Assembly (NCBI GenBank): GCA_025454405.1
Contig: JALOON010000026.1
Coordinates: 62,001 to 126,000 of the forward strand
From: Oscillatoriaceae cyanobacterium Prado104
GTDB lineage: Bacteria > Cyanobacteriota > Cyanobacteriia > Cyanobacteriales > Microcoleaceae
Reading direction: 5' to 3'
DNA: 64,000 nucleotides
This document shows, one piece after another, positions 19,492-28,387 of the stretch (positions within the stretch are counted from its first letter, which is position 1; every line of letters begins with the position of its first letter). The notes under the pieces were generated by a model. That model worked only from the letters and a program-made list of their open reading frames with translations. It did no database searches and was not told the DNA's origin. A program made the position numbers and the translations under genes.

Positions 19492-20175
19492 ATGGATAAA
19501 TCGCATCTAAATCTGCTGGTTGAGAGCATTCATCAACAGTTACTTCCTCAATTACAAATCTCAAGCGTGCATCCTCACGACCCAGTGAGAGTCGATTGTT
19601 TGCCCGACCCTTGGCAGCTTCAAGGCAGGGGGAACTACGCGGTTGTAGTTTGCCACCCCGACCACCCAGACTTGGCAGTCAAGATTTACGCACCCTTGCG
19701 GCCGGGCTTCGAGGAAGAAGTGGAGGTTTACCGCCGACTGGGTTCTCACCCTGCTTTCTCTGAGTGTTTTTATGCTTTTGATGGTGTCTTAGTTTTGAAG
19801 CGGCTGCATGGAGTGACTCTCTACGACTGCATCTGCAAAGGCATACGCATCCCAAAACAAGTCATCCGAGACATCGATAGAGCTCTTGCCTATGCCCGCA
19901 ACCGCGGCCTCCACCCCCATGACGTTCACGGTCGCAATGTGATGATGTACCAAGGTAGGGGATTGGTGGTAGATATCTCGGACTTCCTCCATGAGGACGC
20001 CTGTTCCAAGTGGGAAAACCTGAAGAGAGCGTACTATTGGTTCTACCTTCCCGTGTTGTATCCCTTGCGGTTGCGGATACCCTACTTTGTCCTCGATTTT
20101 GTCCGCAAAAGCTACCGACTCGGAAGTTCGCTCAAGATTGCTTTACATAAATTGGCTAAACTGGCTCGAAGTTGA
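19492..20175 (+). CDS. Compact protein-kinase-like (RIO/ABC1-like) protein
   Basis: 227 residues with a minimal protein-kinase fold: glycine-poor nucleotide loop (GRGNYAVV, 45-52), LAVKIY with the ATP-binding Lys64, hinge LKRLHGVTL, catalytic loop HPHDVHGRNV with Asp144 and Asn149, and a metal motif VVDISDF in which DIS replaces DFG (Asp161). Atypical kinases of the RIO/ABC1/lipopolysaccharide-kinase type have this layout, so activity is plausible and the substrate unknown. The C-terminal 45 residues are basic and hydrophobic (YLPVLYPLRLRIPYFVL) and may touch the membrane. It follows the histidine kinase by 179 bp. Confidence 0.7.
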   Translation: MDKSHLNLLVESIHQQLLPQLQISSVHPHDPVRVDCLPDPWQLQGRGNYAVVVCHPDHPDLAVKIYAPLRPGFEEEVEVYRRLGSHPAFSECFYAFDGVLVLKRLHGVTLYDCICKGIRIPKQVIRDIDRALAYARNRGLHPHDVHGRNVMMYQGRGLVVDISDFLHEDACSKWENLKRAYYWFYLPVLYPLRLRIPYFVLDFVRKSYRLGSSLKIALHKLAKLARS

Positions 20176-20231
20176 GCATTCAAGCAACAATAACCGCTCA
20201 AATTATCTTGTCATTGTTCGCAAGTAAATAC

Positions 20232-20408
20232 GTAGGTTGGGTTGAAGCATGAAACCCAACAGTAAATGCCTAGTCAATACGTAAAACCCGGATTTGATAT
20301 AATTTTGCCAGATTTTTGTTGGGTTTCATTTTTTGCCAGATTTTTGTTGGGCCAAGCGTTGTGGAGGGTTCACTTCGTTCACCCTCCGCAACGCTTGGCC
20401 CAACCTAC
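20232..20408. repeat. Palindromic repeats of the GTAGGTTGGGTT family
   Basis: 20232-20261 is GTAGGTTGGGTTGAAGCATGAAACCCAAC. 20346-20404 is a hairpin with 24-bp arms, one mismatch and an 11-nt loop (GTTGGGCCAAGCGTTG...CAACGCTTGGCCCAAC). It lies between convergent genes and could end transcription from both sides. Confidence 0.85.
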
Positions 20409-20419
20409 AAATCTACTAT

Positions 20420-21652
20420 TTACCGCTGGATTAACAGCACGACAGTTTGCAAACAGCCCACCAAAACACCTAAAATCCCGCCTAAATTAACAATTCCCTG
20501 CAACTCGCTTTTCACAATTCCCTGAATTGCTGATTCCAAATCTTCCGGAGAAGTACCTTTAACTCGATCGACAATCACCTGGTCAATATTTAAAATCGGA
20601 ATCGCCTGAGCCACAATATTTTCTAAATCCCGTTCCAGATAGCGCTCTAAAACCAAAGCCAATTCTTTGCTCACCATTTCCAGCGAAGCATTCATCACCG
20701 ACGAACTTTGCAATCGAGTCAAAATCAAGTGCGAAATATTTTCCCAGTCAATAGACTTGCTCAATCCTTGCAGTACGTCCGTACCCCGCTCTTGAACGTA
20801 AGTGCGAACGCTGTCGCGCATCGTTTTGCGCAACTGCCGCACTGTCGAAACCGGTAAATTTTGCATCGATAAATTTTGCAGCCATTCTTGAATGCGCCCG
20901 CGAACTCCCAAAGAAATAATTAACTCTGCCAAACGCTGATTTGTTGATTCTCTTTCGTCCAGACAAAAAGTCCGCAGGCGAGTTAAAGTGTTGCGCAAAC
21001 CAAACAAATTTGCTACTACCCAATAGGTGCCGCTAGTTTTTTCTCGAAATCCTTCATCAATAATTGAAATATTGCGATCGGTCAAAAAGTCAATCAACGT
21101 TTGCCGCAAAACCTCCGGAGGAATTACTACCTGCAGCAGCCAGTCTGACAACTGAGCTGCCTGAGCTTCTGTTAGCTGAAGTTCCAACAAAACTTGGTCG
21201 AAAATTTGATTTAATTGAGCTTCTAAAAAATCTTCCCGGCGCGCTAAAACTTTGAGAATGCGCGGCACTGATTCCCCGAGCAAATCTCGCAAAATATTAG
21301 CGAGAATTTTCGCAGTTTTTTGCTCGGCATCTGCTTTTACTTGATCCAGCGCTAACTGCAACAGCCACAGAATTGCCGACTGAACTCGATCGGTTTGCAG
21401 GAGGCGGCGCGCTAAGTTTTGCAGTTCTTCCGGCGTCAGCAGCGAACCCATAATCGTGTCAGAAATTCGCTTTGCCAGCCGTTCTTGATTGCGGGGAATC
21501 AAGCCGGGAGTGAATGGCAACTTTCGCCCTTTGATATAAATAGCTCGGTAGGGGCGAAACAGCATTTGGATCGCTATATCGTTAGTAAAATAGCCGATAA
21601 TTCCTCCCACTACAGGTGGGGCTAATAACAGCCAAAATTCAGACAGGTTCAT
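20420..21652 (-). CDS. DUF445 family membrane protein
   Basis: 410 residues from the ATG at 21652 (a TTG directly before it is also possible). N-terminal hydrophobic segment [25 protein letters not shown] and the conserved [33 protein letters not shown] mark DUF445 (YheB-like). A second hydrophobic segment ends the protein ([23 protein letters not shown]), so both ends are membrane-anchored around a long helical, probably periplasmic or peripheral, middle part. Function unknown; B. subtilis YheB is a spore protein, but the cyanobacterial members are vegetative. The gene overlaps no neighbour. Confidence 0.9.
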   Translation of the reverse strand: MNLSEFWLLLAPPVVGGIIGYFTNDIAIQMLFRPYRAIYIKGRKLPFTPGLIPRNQERLAKRISDTIMGSLLTPEELQNLARRLLQTDRVQSAILWLLQLALDQVKADAEQKTAKILANILRDLLGESVPRILKVLARREDFLEAQLNQIFDQVLLELQLTEAQAAQLSDWLLQVVIPPEVLRQTLIDFLTDRNISIIDEGFREKTSGTYWVVANLFGLRNTLTRLRTFCLDERESTNQRLAELIISLGVRGRIQEWLQNLSMQNLPVSTVRQLRKTMRDSVRTYVQERGTDVLQGLSKSIDWENISHLILTRLQSSSVMNASLEMVSKELALVLERYLERDLENIVAQAIPILNIDQVIVDRVKGTSPEDLESAIQGIVKSELQGIVNLGGILGVLVGCLQTVVLLIQR

Positions 21653-21709
21653 CAATTATTAAATAATAGATAATCGGTAATCGGTAATCGGCAATTGGTA
21701 ATTGAGCGG

Positions 21710-21905
21710 GAGTTGTTAGTTTTAAGTTTTGAGTTTTTAATTTTGAACTGTCTTTAACTCACCACTCAAAATTCACAATGAGTTTGAAGTTGTGAGTTGT
21801 GAACTTCAGAACTGTCTTTAACTCAAAACTCAAAACTCAAAATTCAAAACTCCCGAACAACTCAAAACTCAAAATTCAAAACTTTTTTTAACTGTCAACT
21901 ATCAA
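21710..21905. repeat. Composite TTTTGAGTT / CAACTATCAAC repeats
   Basis: Alternating TTTTGAGTT and AACTCAAAACT tracts in at least two copies, ending TTAACTGTCAACTATCAACTG. Same family as 14712-14897; it fills the gap between the DUF445 and menG genes. Just upstream (21660-21700) is a GGTAATCGGTAATCGG run. Confidence 0.85.
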
Positions 21906-22603
21906 CTGACTAATACCAATACTCCCATCATAGCGCCGGCGATCGGATAGTGTGAGGCGGTGGCAAATCCGGCGTTGAGAGCGAACTCGACTTGTTCGGG
22001 TCCAATCGGGAATTTGTCTAAACTGGGATTGATGTAGGCATATTCTTCAGTCATGCCAAATTGACTGGCTGCAGGTACTACGAGAGTATCGAGATAAAAC
22101 TGTTGAAAATTCCGCATCAGGGAATTGCTGGGGCGGTGGAAGTCGAGAATAGCTGCTGTTGCACCTGGTTTGAGCACGCGGTGCAATTCCCGCAGGCAGC
22201 GGGGAATGTCTGTCACGTTGCGCAAACCGTAACCCATCGTGGCGCAGTCGAAGTAATTGTCTGCAAAAGGCAAAGCGAGGGCGTCAGCTTCCACCCAAGA
22301 AATCGGGCTTCCAGGAGTGAGAAAAGGCCGATCGCGCTGGCGGGCAATTTCCAACTGGGAGGCAGAAAAATCCGCACCAAATACGCAGCCGGTAGGGCCT
22401 GCTTGCTGCGCCAGCATCAAAGCCAAATCCCCGCTACCGCAGCACAAATCCAAACAAGTATTGCCGGGGGTGGCTTTACTCCATTTCACCGTCATTTGCT
22501 TCCAAATCCGGTGCTGTCCCAAGCTCAACCAATCATTCATTTGGTTGTAAATTGGGGCAATTCGATTAAAGATCTGTTTAATTTGTTCGGTGCGATCGGT
22601 CAT
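21902..22603 (-). CDS. menG: Demethyl(na)phthoquinone methyltransferase, MenG/UbiE family
   Basis: 233 residues, the usual size. Class I SAM-dependent methyltransferase with the UbiE signatures: N-terminal IFNRIAPIYNQMNDWLSLGQHRIWK, motif I CLDLCCGSGDLALMLA, DALALPFADNYFD, and YGLRNVTDIPRCLRELHRVLKPG. In cyanobacteria this enzyme performs the last methylation in phylloquinone (vitamin K1) synthesis for photosystem I, and by homology resembles ubiquinone methyltransferases. The C-terminus GAMMGVLVLVS is the usual end (GG..GVL). It lies alone between repeat-filled spacers; its stop adjoins a CAACTATCAACTG repeat. Confidence 0.93.
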   Translation of the reverse strand: MTDRTEQIKQIFNRIAPIYNQMNDWLSLGQHRIWKQMTVKWSKATPGNTCLDLCCGSGDLALMLAQQAGPTGCVFGADFSASQLEIARQRDRPFLTPGSPISWVEADALALPFADNYFDCATMGYGLRNVTDIPRCLRELHRVLKPGATAAILDFHRPSNSLMRNFQQFYLDTLVVPAASQFGMTEEYAYINPSLDKFPIGPEQVEFALNAGFATASHYPIAGAMMGVLVLVS

Positions 22604-22763
22604 TATTAGTTAATAGTTGACAGTTAAGAAAAGTTTTGAGTTTTGAGTTTTGAGTTTTGAATTAAGGAATGTCTTTAACTCAAAACTCCAGATCTCCCAA
22701 TCCCCCAATCTAAAATCTAAAATCTCAAATCGTTTGACAGTTGGTTAATGAAGTTTTCTTGTT

Positions 22764-22825
22764 TCGATAGAGGGTCGATCGTCCTGAGATTCGGTCGATA
22801 GAGGGTCGATCGTCCTGAGATTCGG
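22764..22825. repeat. 31-bp exact tandem duplication
   Basis: TCGATAGAGGGTCGATCG continuing to GATTCGG occurs twice head to tail with no mismatch (22764-22794 and 22795-22825). It lies in the 542-bp menG/REC-GAF spacer (22604-23145), which is almost entirely repeats and holds no gene. Confidence 0.95.
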
Positions 22826-22844
22826 TCGATCGTTCCAGGGGTCC

Positions 22845-23003
22845 GACAGGGGTTTTCAACCCCTGTCTCATAGCGAAAGTCCTCTCAAAGAGGACTAAGA
22901 TTTACCAGAAATTCTCTTATAATTAACAGTTAATACTGTTATTTATCTCAGTCGGTTTTAACCGACTTAAGCTATGAGGCAGGGGTTTAAACCCCTGCCG
23001 GAC
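22845..23003. repeat. Composite element of five hairpins in an inverted arrangement
   Basis: Hairpins in order: GACAGGGGTTTTCAACCCCTGTC (22845-22867); AGTCCTCTCAAAGAGGACT (22879-22896 region); TAACAGTTAATACTGTTA (22925-22942); AGTCGGTTTTAACCGACT (about 22950-22967); GGCAGGGGTTTAAACCCCTGCC (about 22978-22999). The linkers TCATAGC and GCTATGA are complementary, so the whole can form a cloverleaf with the outer hairpins as arms. A related copy lies at 57597-57676. Confidence 0.8.
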
Positions 23004-23086
23004 TGGCGGATTGCGACAAGATCGCTGTTGGAAAGCATTTTTCGGCTTCTGGCATTGCAGTTAATAGTTTACCAACAACATTCAGC

Positions 23087-23142
23087 GATCGACTATCAAA
23101 GATCGACTATCAAAGATCGACTATCAAAGATCGACTATCAAC
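23087..23142. repeat. 14-bp tandem repeat, four copies
   Basis: GATCGACTATCAAA is repeated at 23087, 23101, 23115 and 23129 (last copy ends AAC). It ends 3 bp before the stop codon of the REC-GAF gene, on its 3' side. It contains the GATCGA core common in HIP1-rich DNA. No spacers, so not a CRISPR array. Confidence 0.95.
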
Positions 23143-23145
23143 TGA

Positions 23146-24084
23146 CTACTGAAAACTCGAGATTACCAAAGCAATTTGTTGAGCTGCGAGTTGAACGGTT
23201 GTGAGTTCGTCCGGGCGGAGAGAACAGGGCTGCTGCCACTGCAAGGAAAGTAGGGCGCTCGACTTGCCTGCATGAACTATCGGCACTGCCATGTGAGCTT
23301 GAATCCCCGATTTCTGGTAATGTCCGACACCCGACAGAGCAGCATCCGCCGCGATATTTACCGACCCCTGAATAGTTTGAGTGGCGATCGCTTCCTTAGC
23401 CAGAGGGTCATCCGCCAGCCAATTTTCCACAGCTTTGCCGCTGCTGTGAATGCCTTGCGCCGGCGTTAAAACATTGTTTTCTACCATTTGCAAAATGCAA
23501 AGATCCGCCAAAAAATTATCGCTGACAGCAGCAGCAATTGGCTCTAAAGTTGCTGCCAAACTCGAAGATTCTGCAGCCGTTTGCATGATAGTTGCTAACA
23601 GTTGGATTTGACTTTGAGCTCGGTTTAATTCTTCAGTTCGCTGTTTGAGGACTTCATAAGTCTCAGCCGCTTTCTGCACGACCGTTTTTAATTCGTTGGG
23701 GTCCCACGGCTTCGTGATATATTTGTAAACCTGTCCCGAGTTAATCGCATCCACCAAGTCTTCAATATCCGTAAAACCAGTCAGAATAATCCTGACCGTA
23801 TTCGGAAACTGCGGCACGGTTTTGCTGAGAAATTCGGTTCCCTTCATTTCCGGCATCCGCTGATCGGAGATGATGACAGCCACCTCGCCTTCAACGCCCA
23901 AGACTTCCAAGGCGCGAATTCCGCTCTCAGCTTTGAGTACGTTAAAATCTCGTCGAAAAGTGCGGTAGAGTAAATCCAGATTGTCTGGTTCGTCGTCTAC
24001 TACCAGCATTTTGGGCTTTTTCGGTCGGTGTAGGGTCATGAGCTGGCGTTTAATTTGATCTAGCTCTGGAATGGCAGTATTCAT
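23146..24084 (-). CDS. Response regulator with REC and GAF-like domains
   Basis: 312 residues. REC domain about 24-145 with acidic pocket D30-D31, phosphoacceptor Asp74 in IISDQRMPEM, Thr102 and Lys125 in YKYITKPW. A short coiled coil (about 140-165, TYEVLKQRTEELNRAQSQ) leads to a GAF-like domain (about 170-312; GVGHYQKSGIQAHMAVPIVHAGKSSALLSL). No DNA-binding or enzymatic output domain follows, so it probably relays a signal to a partner. REC sequences of this YKYITKPWD type are usual in HupR/RpfG-like regulators. No kinase adjoins it; the nearest is the PAS kinase at 17.2 kb. Confidence 0.9.
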   Translation of the reverse strand: MNTAIPELDQIKRQLMTLHRPKKPKMLVVDDEPDNLDLLYRTFRRDFNVLKAESGIRALEVLGVEGEVAVIISDQRMPEMKGTEFLSKTVPQFPNTVRIILTGFTDIEDLVDAINSGQVYKYITKPWDPNELKTVVQKAAETYEVLKQRTEELNRAQSQIQLLATIMQTAAESSSLAATLEPIAAAVSDNFLADLCILQMVENNVLTPAQGIHSSGKAVENWLADDPLAKEAIATQTIQGSVNIAADAALSGVGHYQKSGIQAHMAVPIVHAGKSSALLSLQWQQPCSLRPDELTTVQLAAQQIALVISSFQ

Positions 24085-24107
24085 AAGAATATGATAAATT
24101 GATACAT

Positions 24108-24139
24108 TTTGACCCGAAGGTATTTGACCCGAAGGTGTA
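24108..24139. repeat. Short direct repeat TTTGACCCGAAGGT
   Basis: Two copies (TTTTGACCCGAAGGT and TTTGACCCGAAGGT) 17 bp apart upstream of the REC-GAF gene, about 25-50 bases before its start. Possibly paired regulator sites or slippage. Confidence 0.5.
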
Positions 24140-24302
24140 CCGAATCGCTCCCCTCAGTAAATTTGGGCGAGCAACTATTCTGCAACAATAGTCTAATCAA
24201 TTACATACTATCAAGCCTCATTGTGCTGTGACGTGATATCGATCTAACCGTACAGCATAAAACTTAACTCAGTGCTGATTTTCGACACAATTTGACACAA
24301 TT

Positions 24303-25397
24303 ATGACTGAAACACCCCAAAATTTACCCCAGCCAGCATCTGAACCCTCCAGCGATGCTGTGGATGTCGAAGAATTAATTCGATTGCTCCGCCGCAAGGA
24401 AGGCAGTTGGGTAGACTGGGGACACGCCTGTACGTCATTGCAAAAAGCTGGCTGCAATTCCCAAAAGATTTTTGAGGAAACAGGTTTTGAGCCGGTTCAC
24501 CAAAATCAAGTGAGCGTTGCAGCCCAAGTCTACACCAGCATGGTCAACGCTGGCGCTCCGGAAGAAGTTCGATCGCACTTTTGGCGCAAAGGCAGCGATA
24601 TTTTATACGAGTTTCGGATTTTGACGCAAACAGAACGAGTGGCTGCTGCAGCTTTAATCCTCGCTCACAATTTGGATGCCGACGACGCCCGCGAAGTAGC
24701 CAAAGCGATGAAGGAGTATTCGCGCTTCGGGACTCTGCCCCAGGGATTTACCGATGCTGCGGGCGATGCTGTGGCTTACCAGTGTTGGAAATTGGCCAGA
24801 CAGCAAGGCGATTTGCAAGAGCGATCGCGCTTAATTGCTCGCGGTTTAAAATTAGCTAGCAGCCCCAGCGCCAGGGGACAAATCGAACAATTGCTGGTCG
24901 ATTTTACCATAGTTCCCAGGCGAGCCGCGCCCCGCTTGCCCGTTTACCGCGTGGATGCGGAAGAAGAATTGCCCCGCATTGTCCCTGTAGTGGGTAAGTT
25001 ACCGCTGTCTGTGACCGATTTGCAAGCTGTACCTCTAGCTGAGGAAATCGGGCCCTTCAGAATGGTACAGTTTTCCGGGCCGGCTGCTTGGGTAGCCGTT
25101 CCCGGCTGGCAAGTAATTTTGAATGCTGAAGATCCGATCGCGATTTTAGCAACGAGCGACGGTTTGCCGGTGCCGCTGCAAGGTAAAGTTGAGGAAGTTT
25201 TAGTTGTGGTCGATCGAGCGCAAAGACAGTGGGATGCTGACAGTTATTTCATTGCCGATCGCGAGGGGAATTTAGAATTGTTTTGGTTTGAAACATCCCC
25301 AGATATTGCTATTTTAGGTCAAGTGGTTTTGGTGATGCGGCCGAAAAAGATTCTGGATGAAGATTATACCAAAGATCGGTGGCAAATTGACGATTAG
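24303..25397 (+). CDS. raf1: Rubisco accumulation factor 1 (Raf1)
   Basis: 364 residues, the normal length. Raf1 is a cytosolic chaperone dimer that assembles RbcL into L2/L8 cores before RbcS binds. The helical N-terminal alpha domain is visible (about 20-195: LRRKEGSWVDWGHACTSLQKAG, FEETGFEPVHQNQV, SHFWRKGSDILYEFR), followed by a linker and the beta dimerisation domain (about 210-350: LPRIVPVVGKLPLSV, PAAWVAVPGWQVI, KDRW at the end). It is the clearest photosynthetic-lineage marker in the window. A monocistronic gene; rbcL/S are not nearby. CACAATTATG gives no clear ribosome-binding site. Confidence 0.95.
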   Translation: MTETPQNLPQPASEPSSDAVDVEELIRLLRRKEGSWVDWGHACTSLQKAGCNSQKIFEETGFEPVHQNQVSVAAQVYTSMVNAGAPEEVRSHFWRKGSDILYEFRILTQTERVAAAALILAHNLDADDAREVAKAMKEYSRFGTLPQGFTDAAGDAVAYQCWKLARQQGDLQERSRLIARGLKLASSPSARGQIEQLLVDFTIVPRRAAPRLPVYRVDAEEELPRIVPVVGKLPLSVTDLQAVPLAEEIGPFRMVQFSGPAAWVAVPGWQVILNAEDPIAILATSDGLPVPLQGKVEEVLVVVDRAQRQWDADSYFIADREGNLELFWFETSPDIAILGQVVLVMRPKKILDEDYTKDRWQIDD

Positions 25398-25575
25398 GGT
25401 GTCGATCGTTGACAGAATTTATGAGCGCGAGAGTCCCCGGCATCGCAGGTGATTATATGTAGGGTGCGCAGTGCGCACCTTACTGCTAAGTAGAGCCCTT
25501 GTTGCGCCGCCTACTTGTTTTTACGATCGCACTTGCGATATTGTTGGACACAAGATTCTGGAGGGGCAAAATATT

Positions 25576-27300
25576 TTGAAAACTCGATCGACTTACTGGC
25601 AACTGTTGCCCTACATCCGCCCTCAGTGGCAAACCATTACTAAAGCTTTTGCTTGCACGCTGGCATTTACTGTATTTTGGCCGATTATTGCCAAGCTGAT
25701 CGGCGAAATGGCAAACTTTATCGGCAAAGGAGATTTAAGGTCGATCGTCCAACTTGCAGGTGTCGGTGCGATAATATTTTTGGTGCGCGGTGCGGTTCAG
25801 TACGGTCAAAATGTGTTGATGGCAAAAGCCGCTTTGACTGTAGCTTTGGAACTCCGAAAACAGGTTTACGCGCACTTGCAAAGTCTGAATCTCGGCTATT
25901 TTGAAACTGCCAAAACCGGGGATTTATCTTACCGCCTTACTGAAGATGTCGATCGCATCGGCGAAGTTATTAATAAATTATTTCACCAATTTATCCCTTG
26001 CATTTTACAGTTAATTGTGGTATTGGGATACATGATTTATCTCAACTGGCAGTTAACTTTAGCGGCGCTGGTAATTGCCCCGTTGATGGCGCTGTTAATT
26101 AGCTGGTTTGGGGAAAAACTGCTGGCTTCTTCCCGCCAAAGTCAGGATCGGATCTCGGATTTGTCGGCTTTGCTGACGGAAGTATTTAGCGGCATTCGGT
26201 TAATTAAAGCTTTCGTAGCCGAAGATTATGAAATTGCCCGGTTTGCGCGGGAATCGGAACAAAACCGCCGCGCTAAATATGTTGCCGAACAAATTAAATC
26301 GCTGCAATATTTTATAGTGGGTTTTCTGGAAGCGATGAGCGTGATTTTGCTGTTTTTCTTGGGAGGTTGGCAAATTTCTCAAGGGAATTTGACAGGCAAG
26401 GATTTTATCAGTTACGTAGCTGGGGTAGCGCTGCTAATCGATCCGATCGCGATTACCACTGCCAATTACAGCGATTTTAAACAAGGGGAAGCATCGAGCG
26501 ATCGGATTTTTGAATTATTGGCAATTAAACCCGCTATCGTCGAAAAAGCGGGGGCGATGGAATTTTCTGATGTTACGGGAAAAGTCGAATACCGCAACGT
26601 TAATTTTGCCTATTCGCCAGAGAATCCGGTATTGCAAAATCTGAGTTTGCTGGCGCTTCCGGGAGAAACAATTGCCCTCGTCGGCGCATCCGGTGCGGGC
26701 AAAACTACGTTAGTCAATTTACTGCCGAGATTTTACGATCCGCAAGCGGGACAGATTTTAATTGACGGGATTGACTTGCAAGACGTGACGTTAAATAGTC
26801 TGCGCCGACAAATCGGTATTGTACCGCAAGAAAGTGTATTATTTTCGGGGACGATCGCCCAAAATATTGCTTTCGGACAATCCTATTATGAATTGAAAAA
26901 TGTTGAAAAAGCTGCGGAAATTGCTAATGCCGATCGATTCATTAGAGAGTTTCCCGACGGCTATCATACTTGGGTTGGAGAAAGGGGAGTAAACTTATCC
27001 GGCGGACAGAAACAGAGAATTGCGATCGCCCGTGCTGTTTTGCTCGATCCGCGAATTTTGATACTTGATGAAGCGACATCAGCGCTGGATTCGGAATCGG
27101 AAGCTTTAGTGCAGGAAGCATTAGAAAGATTGATGCAAGATCGCACGGTTTTTATTATCGCTCACCGCTTGGCTACTGTGCGGAAAGCCGACAGAATTTT
27201 GGTAGTAGAAAAAGGCAGAATTATGGAATCGGGAACTCATGAAGAGTTGCTGGAAAAGGGCGATCGATATGCCGGCTACTACGCTCAACAATTCAGTTAG
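25576..27300 (+). CDS. ABC exporter half-transporter (fused membrane and ATPase domains)
   Basis: 574 residues from TTG at 25576, preceded by GGAGGGG at a spacing of about 10. An upstream GTG in the same frame (25471) lies in a GTGCGCACC palindromic repeat and was not used. Type IV (ABCB/MsbA-like) exporter: six-helix membrane domain about 1-300, then the ATPase domain with Walker A GASGAGKTT (about 370-378), Q loop PQESVLF, signature LSGGQKQR, Walker B ILILDEATSALD and the switch IAHRL. It should work as a homodimer at the inner membrane. Lipids or peptides/drugs are typical substrates; nothing here tells which. Confidence 0.92.
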   Translation: MKTRSTYWQLLPYIRPQWQTITKAFACTLAFTVFWPIIAKLIGEMANFIGKGDLRSIVQLAGVGAIIFLVRGAVQYGQNVLMAKAALTVALELRKQVYAHLQSLNLGYFETAKTGDLSYRLTEDVDRIGEVINKLFHQFIPCILQLIVVLGYMIYLNWQLTLAALVIAPLMALLISWFGEKLLASSRQSQDRISDLSALLTEVFSGIRLIKAFVAEDYEIARFARESEQNRRAKYVAEQIKSLQYFIVGFLEAMSVILLFFLGGWQISQGNLTGKDFISYVAGVALLIDPIAITTANYSDFKQGEASSDRIFELLAIKPAIVEKAGAMEFSDVTGKVEYRNVNFAYSPENPVLQNLSLLALPGETIALVGASGAGKTTLVNLLPRFYDPQAGQILIDGIDLQDVTLNSLRRQIGIVPQESVLFSGTIAQNIAFGQSYYELKNVEKAAEIANADRFIREFPDGYHTWVGERGVNLSGGQKQRIAIARAVLLDPRILILDEATSALDSESEALVQEALERLMQDRTVFIIAHRLATVRKADRILVVEKGRIMESGTHEELLEKGDRYAGYYAQQFS

Positions 27301-27524
27301 TTCTGATATAATGTCTTTCTTGCTCCCTCCCCTTAGTAAGGGAAGCCACTCCGAGCTTGGGGTCCCCCCAAGTTTAGGAAGTGGCGTGAGGGTTGGGGTG
27401 GGGCAAAAACTTTACGATTCATTTAGACTAGCTATATATAATTCCGACGAGATCGAAAACAATATACAACCTTGCTAAAATAGAATAGATACGCAACCTC
27501 TTACTCCCTCCCCACCAAGCAGCC
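27301..27524. other. Spacer with a partial repeat element
   Basis: Contains CTCCCTCCCCTTAGTAAGGG...GGGGTCCCCCCAAG...GTGAGGGTTGGGGTGGGGC (27322-27405), a common cyanobacterial spacer motif often found next to Uma2-type genes. No gene. Confidence 0.4.
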
Positions 27525-28304
27525 ATGTCCGCAACCGCAGAATTAGCTACTACCCAAGAGATATCAGAAACAGGGATTATCCAACAAGAACTCCCAAAAC
27601 AAGAAACGCTAGAACTAGAGATAGCAGAAGATGTTATATTTCCACCAACTGATTTAGATAGCGACGAACCTCCCTTGGAAAATGAACTGCATTTGCGGCA
27701 AATTATCTTGCTGCTTCAAAGTTTAGAGTGGCTGTGGCGCGATCGAAATGATTTCTATGCTGTTGGCAACCTCACCGTTTACTACAATGCCAAGCAACTC
27801 AAATCGAGAGACTTCAGAGGTCCAGACTTTTTTGTGGTACTCGGAACCGAACGCAAAACTCGCAAAAGCTGGGTAGTTTGGGAAGAAGGCAAATATCCCA
27901 ATGTTATCGTAGAAGTCCTGTCGCCTTCAACAGCGAATATAGATAGAGGATTTAAGAAAAAACTCTATCAAGATACTTTTCGGACCTACGACTACTTTTG
28001 GTTTGACCCCAACAATTTAGAGTTAGCTGGATTTCATTTAGTTAATGGGGAATATCAACCAATTGCAGCAAACGAATTCGGACACCTGCGCAGCCAACAA
28101 CTCGATTTGTATTTGGGAGTTTGTGAGGGCAAATTGCGTTTCTTTACAGCCGAAGGAGAGCTAATTCCGACTCCTGAAGAGCTTTTAGAATGCGAGGTCC
28201 AACGGACTGAACAAGAAGCCCAACGGGCCGAACAAGAAGCCCAACGAGCCGATCGACTTGCTGCAAAACTGCGAGAATTAAATATCGATCCTGATACAAT
28301 CTAA
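27525..28304 (+). CDS. Uma2 family (DUF820) putative endonuclease
   Basis: 259 residues. Uma2 proteins adopt a PD-(D/E)XK nuclease fold; their cellular role is not established although they occur in dozens of copies in filamentous cyanobacteria. Visible motifs are GPDFFVVLG (the catalytic Asp region), VIVEVLSPSTANIDRGFKKKLYQ (Glu...Lys pair) and FGHLRSQQLDLYLG. The C-terminal 45 residues form a coiled coil with three heptad copies related to QRAEQEA, encoded by near-identical 21-bp repeats (28199-28260), suggesting slippage expansion. Stands alone, followed by a palindromic repeat that may end transcription. Confidence 0.9.
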   Translation: MSATAELATTQEISETGIIQQELPKQETLELEIAEDVIFPPTDLDSDEPPLENELHLRQIILLLQSLEWLWRDRNDFYAVGNLTVYYNAKQLKSRDFRGPDFFVVLGTERKTRKSWVVWEEGKYPNVIVEVLSPSTANIDRGFKKKLYQDTFRTYDYFWFDPNNLELAGFHLVNGEYQPIAANEFGHLRSQQLDLYLGVCEGKLRFFTAEGELIPTPEELLECEVQRTEQEAQRAEQEAQRADRLAAKLRELNIDPDTI

Positions 28305-28308
28305 AGGT

Positions 28309-28378
28309 TCGTAGTAGGGACTTTAGTCCTGATTAGTTAAGACTTTCTCCTGCGGACTGAAGTCCTCACTACAAACTG
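28309..28378. repeat. Palindromic repeat GTAGTAGGGACTTTAGTCC...GTCCTCACTAC
   Basis: Member of the family also seen at 9269, 41251, 45041 and 46549. It lies exactly between the convergent Uma2 and PaaK-like genes. Confidence 0.85.
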
Positions 28379-28387
28379 TTACAAATA

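Noticed and set aside
23087-23142. Possible CRISPR array (four 14-bp repeats)
   Set aside because: No spacers between units and repeat too short; simple tandem duplication.
25471-25575. N-terminal extension of the ABC exporter from GTG 25471
   Set aside because: The first codons lie in a GTGCGCACC palindromic repeat and are unlike the family; the TTG at 25576 has GGAGGGG upstream and the usual family start.
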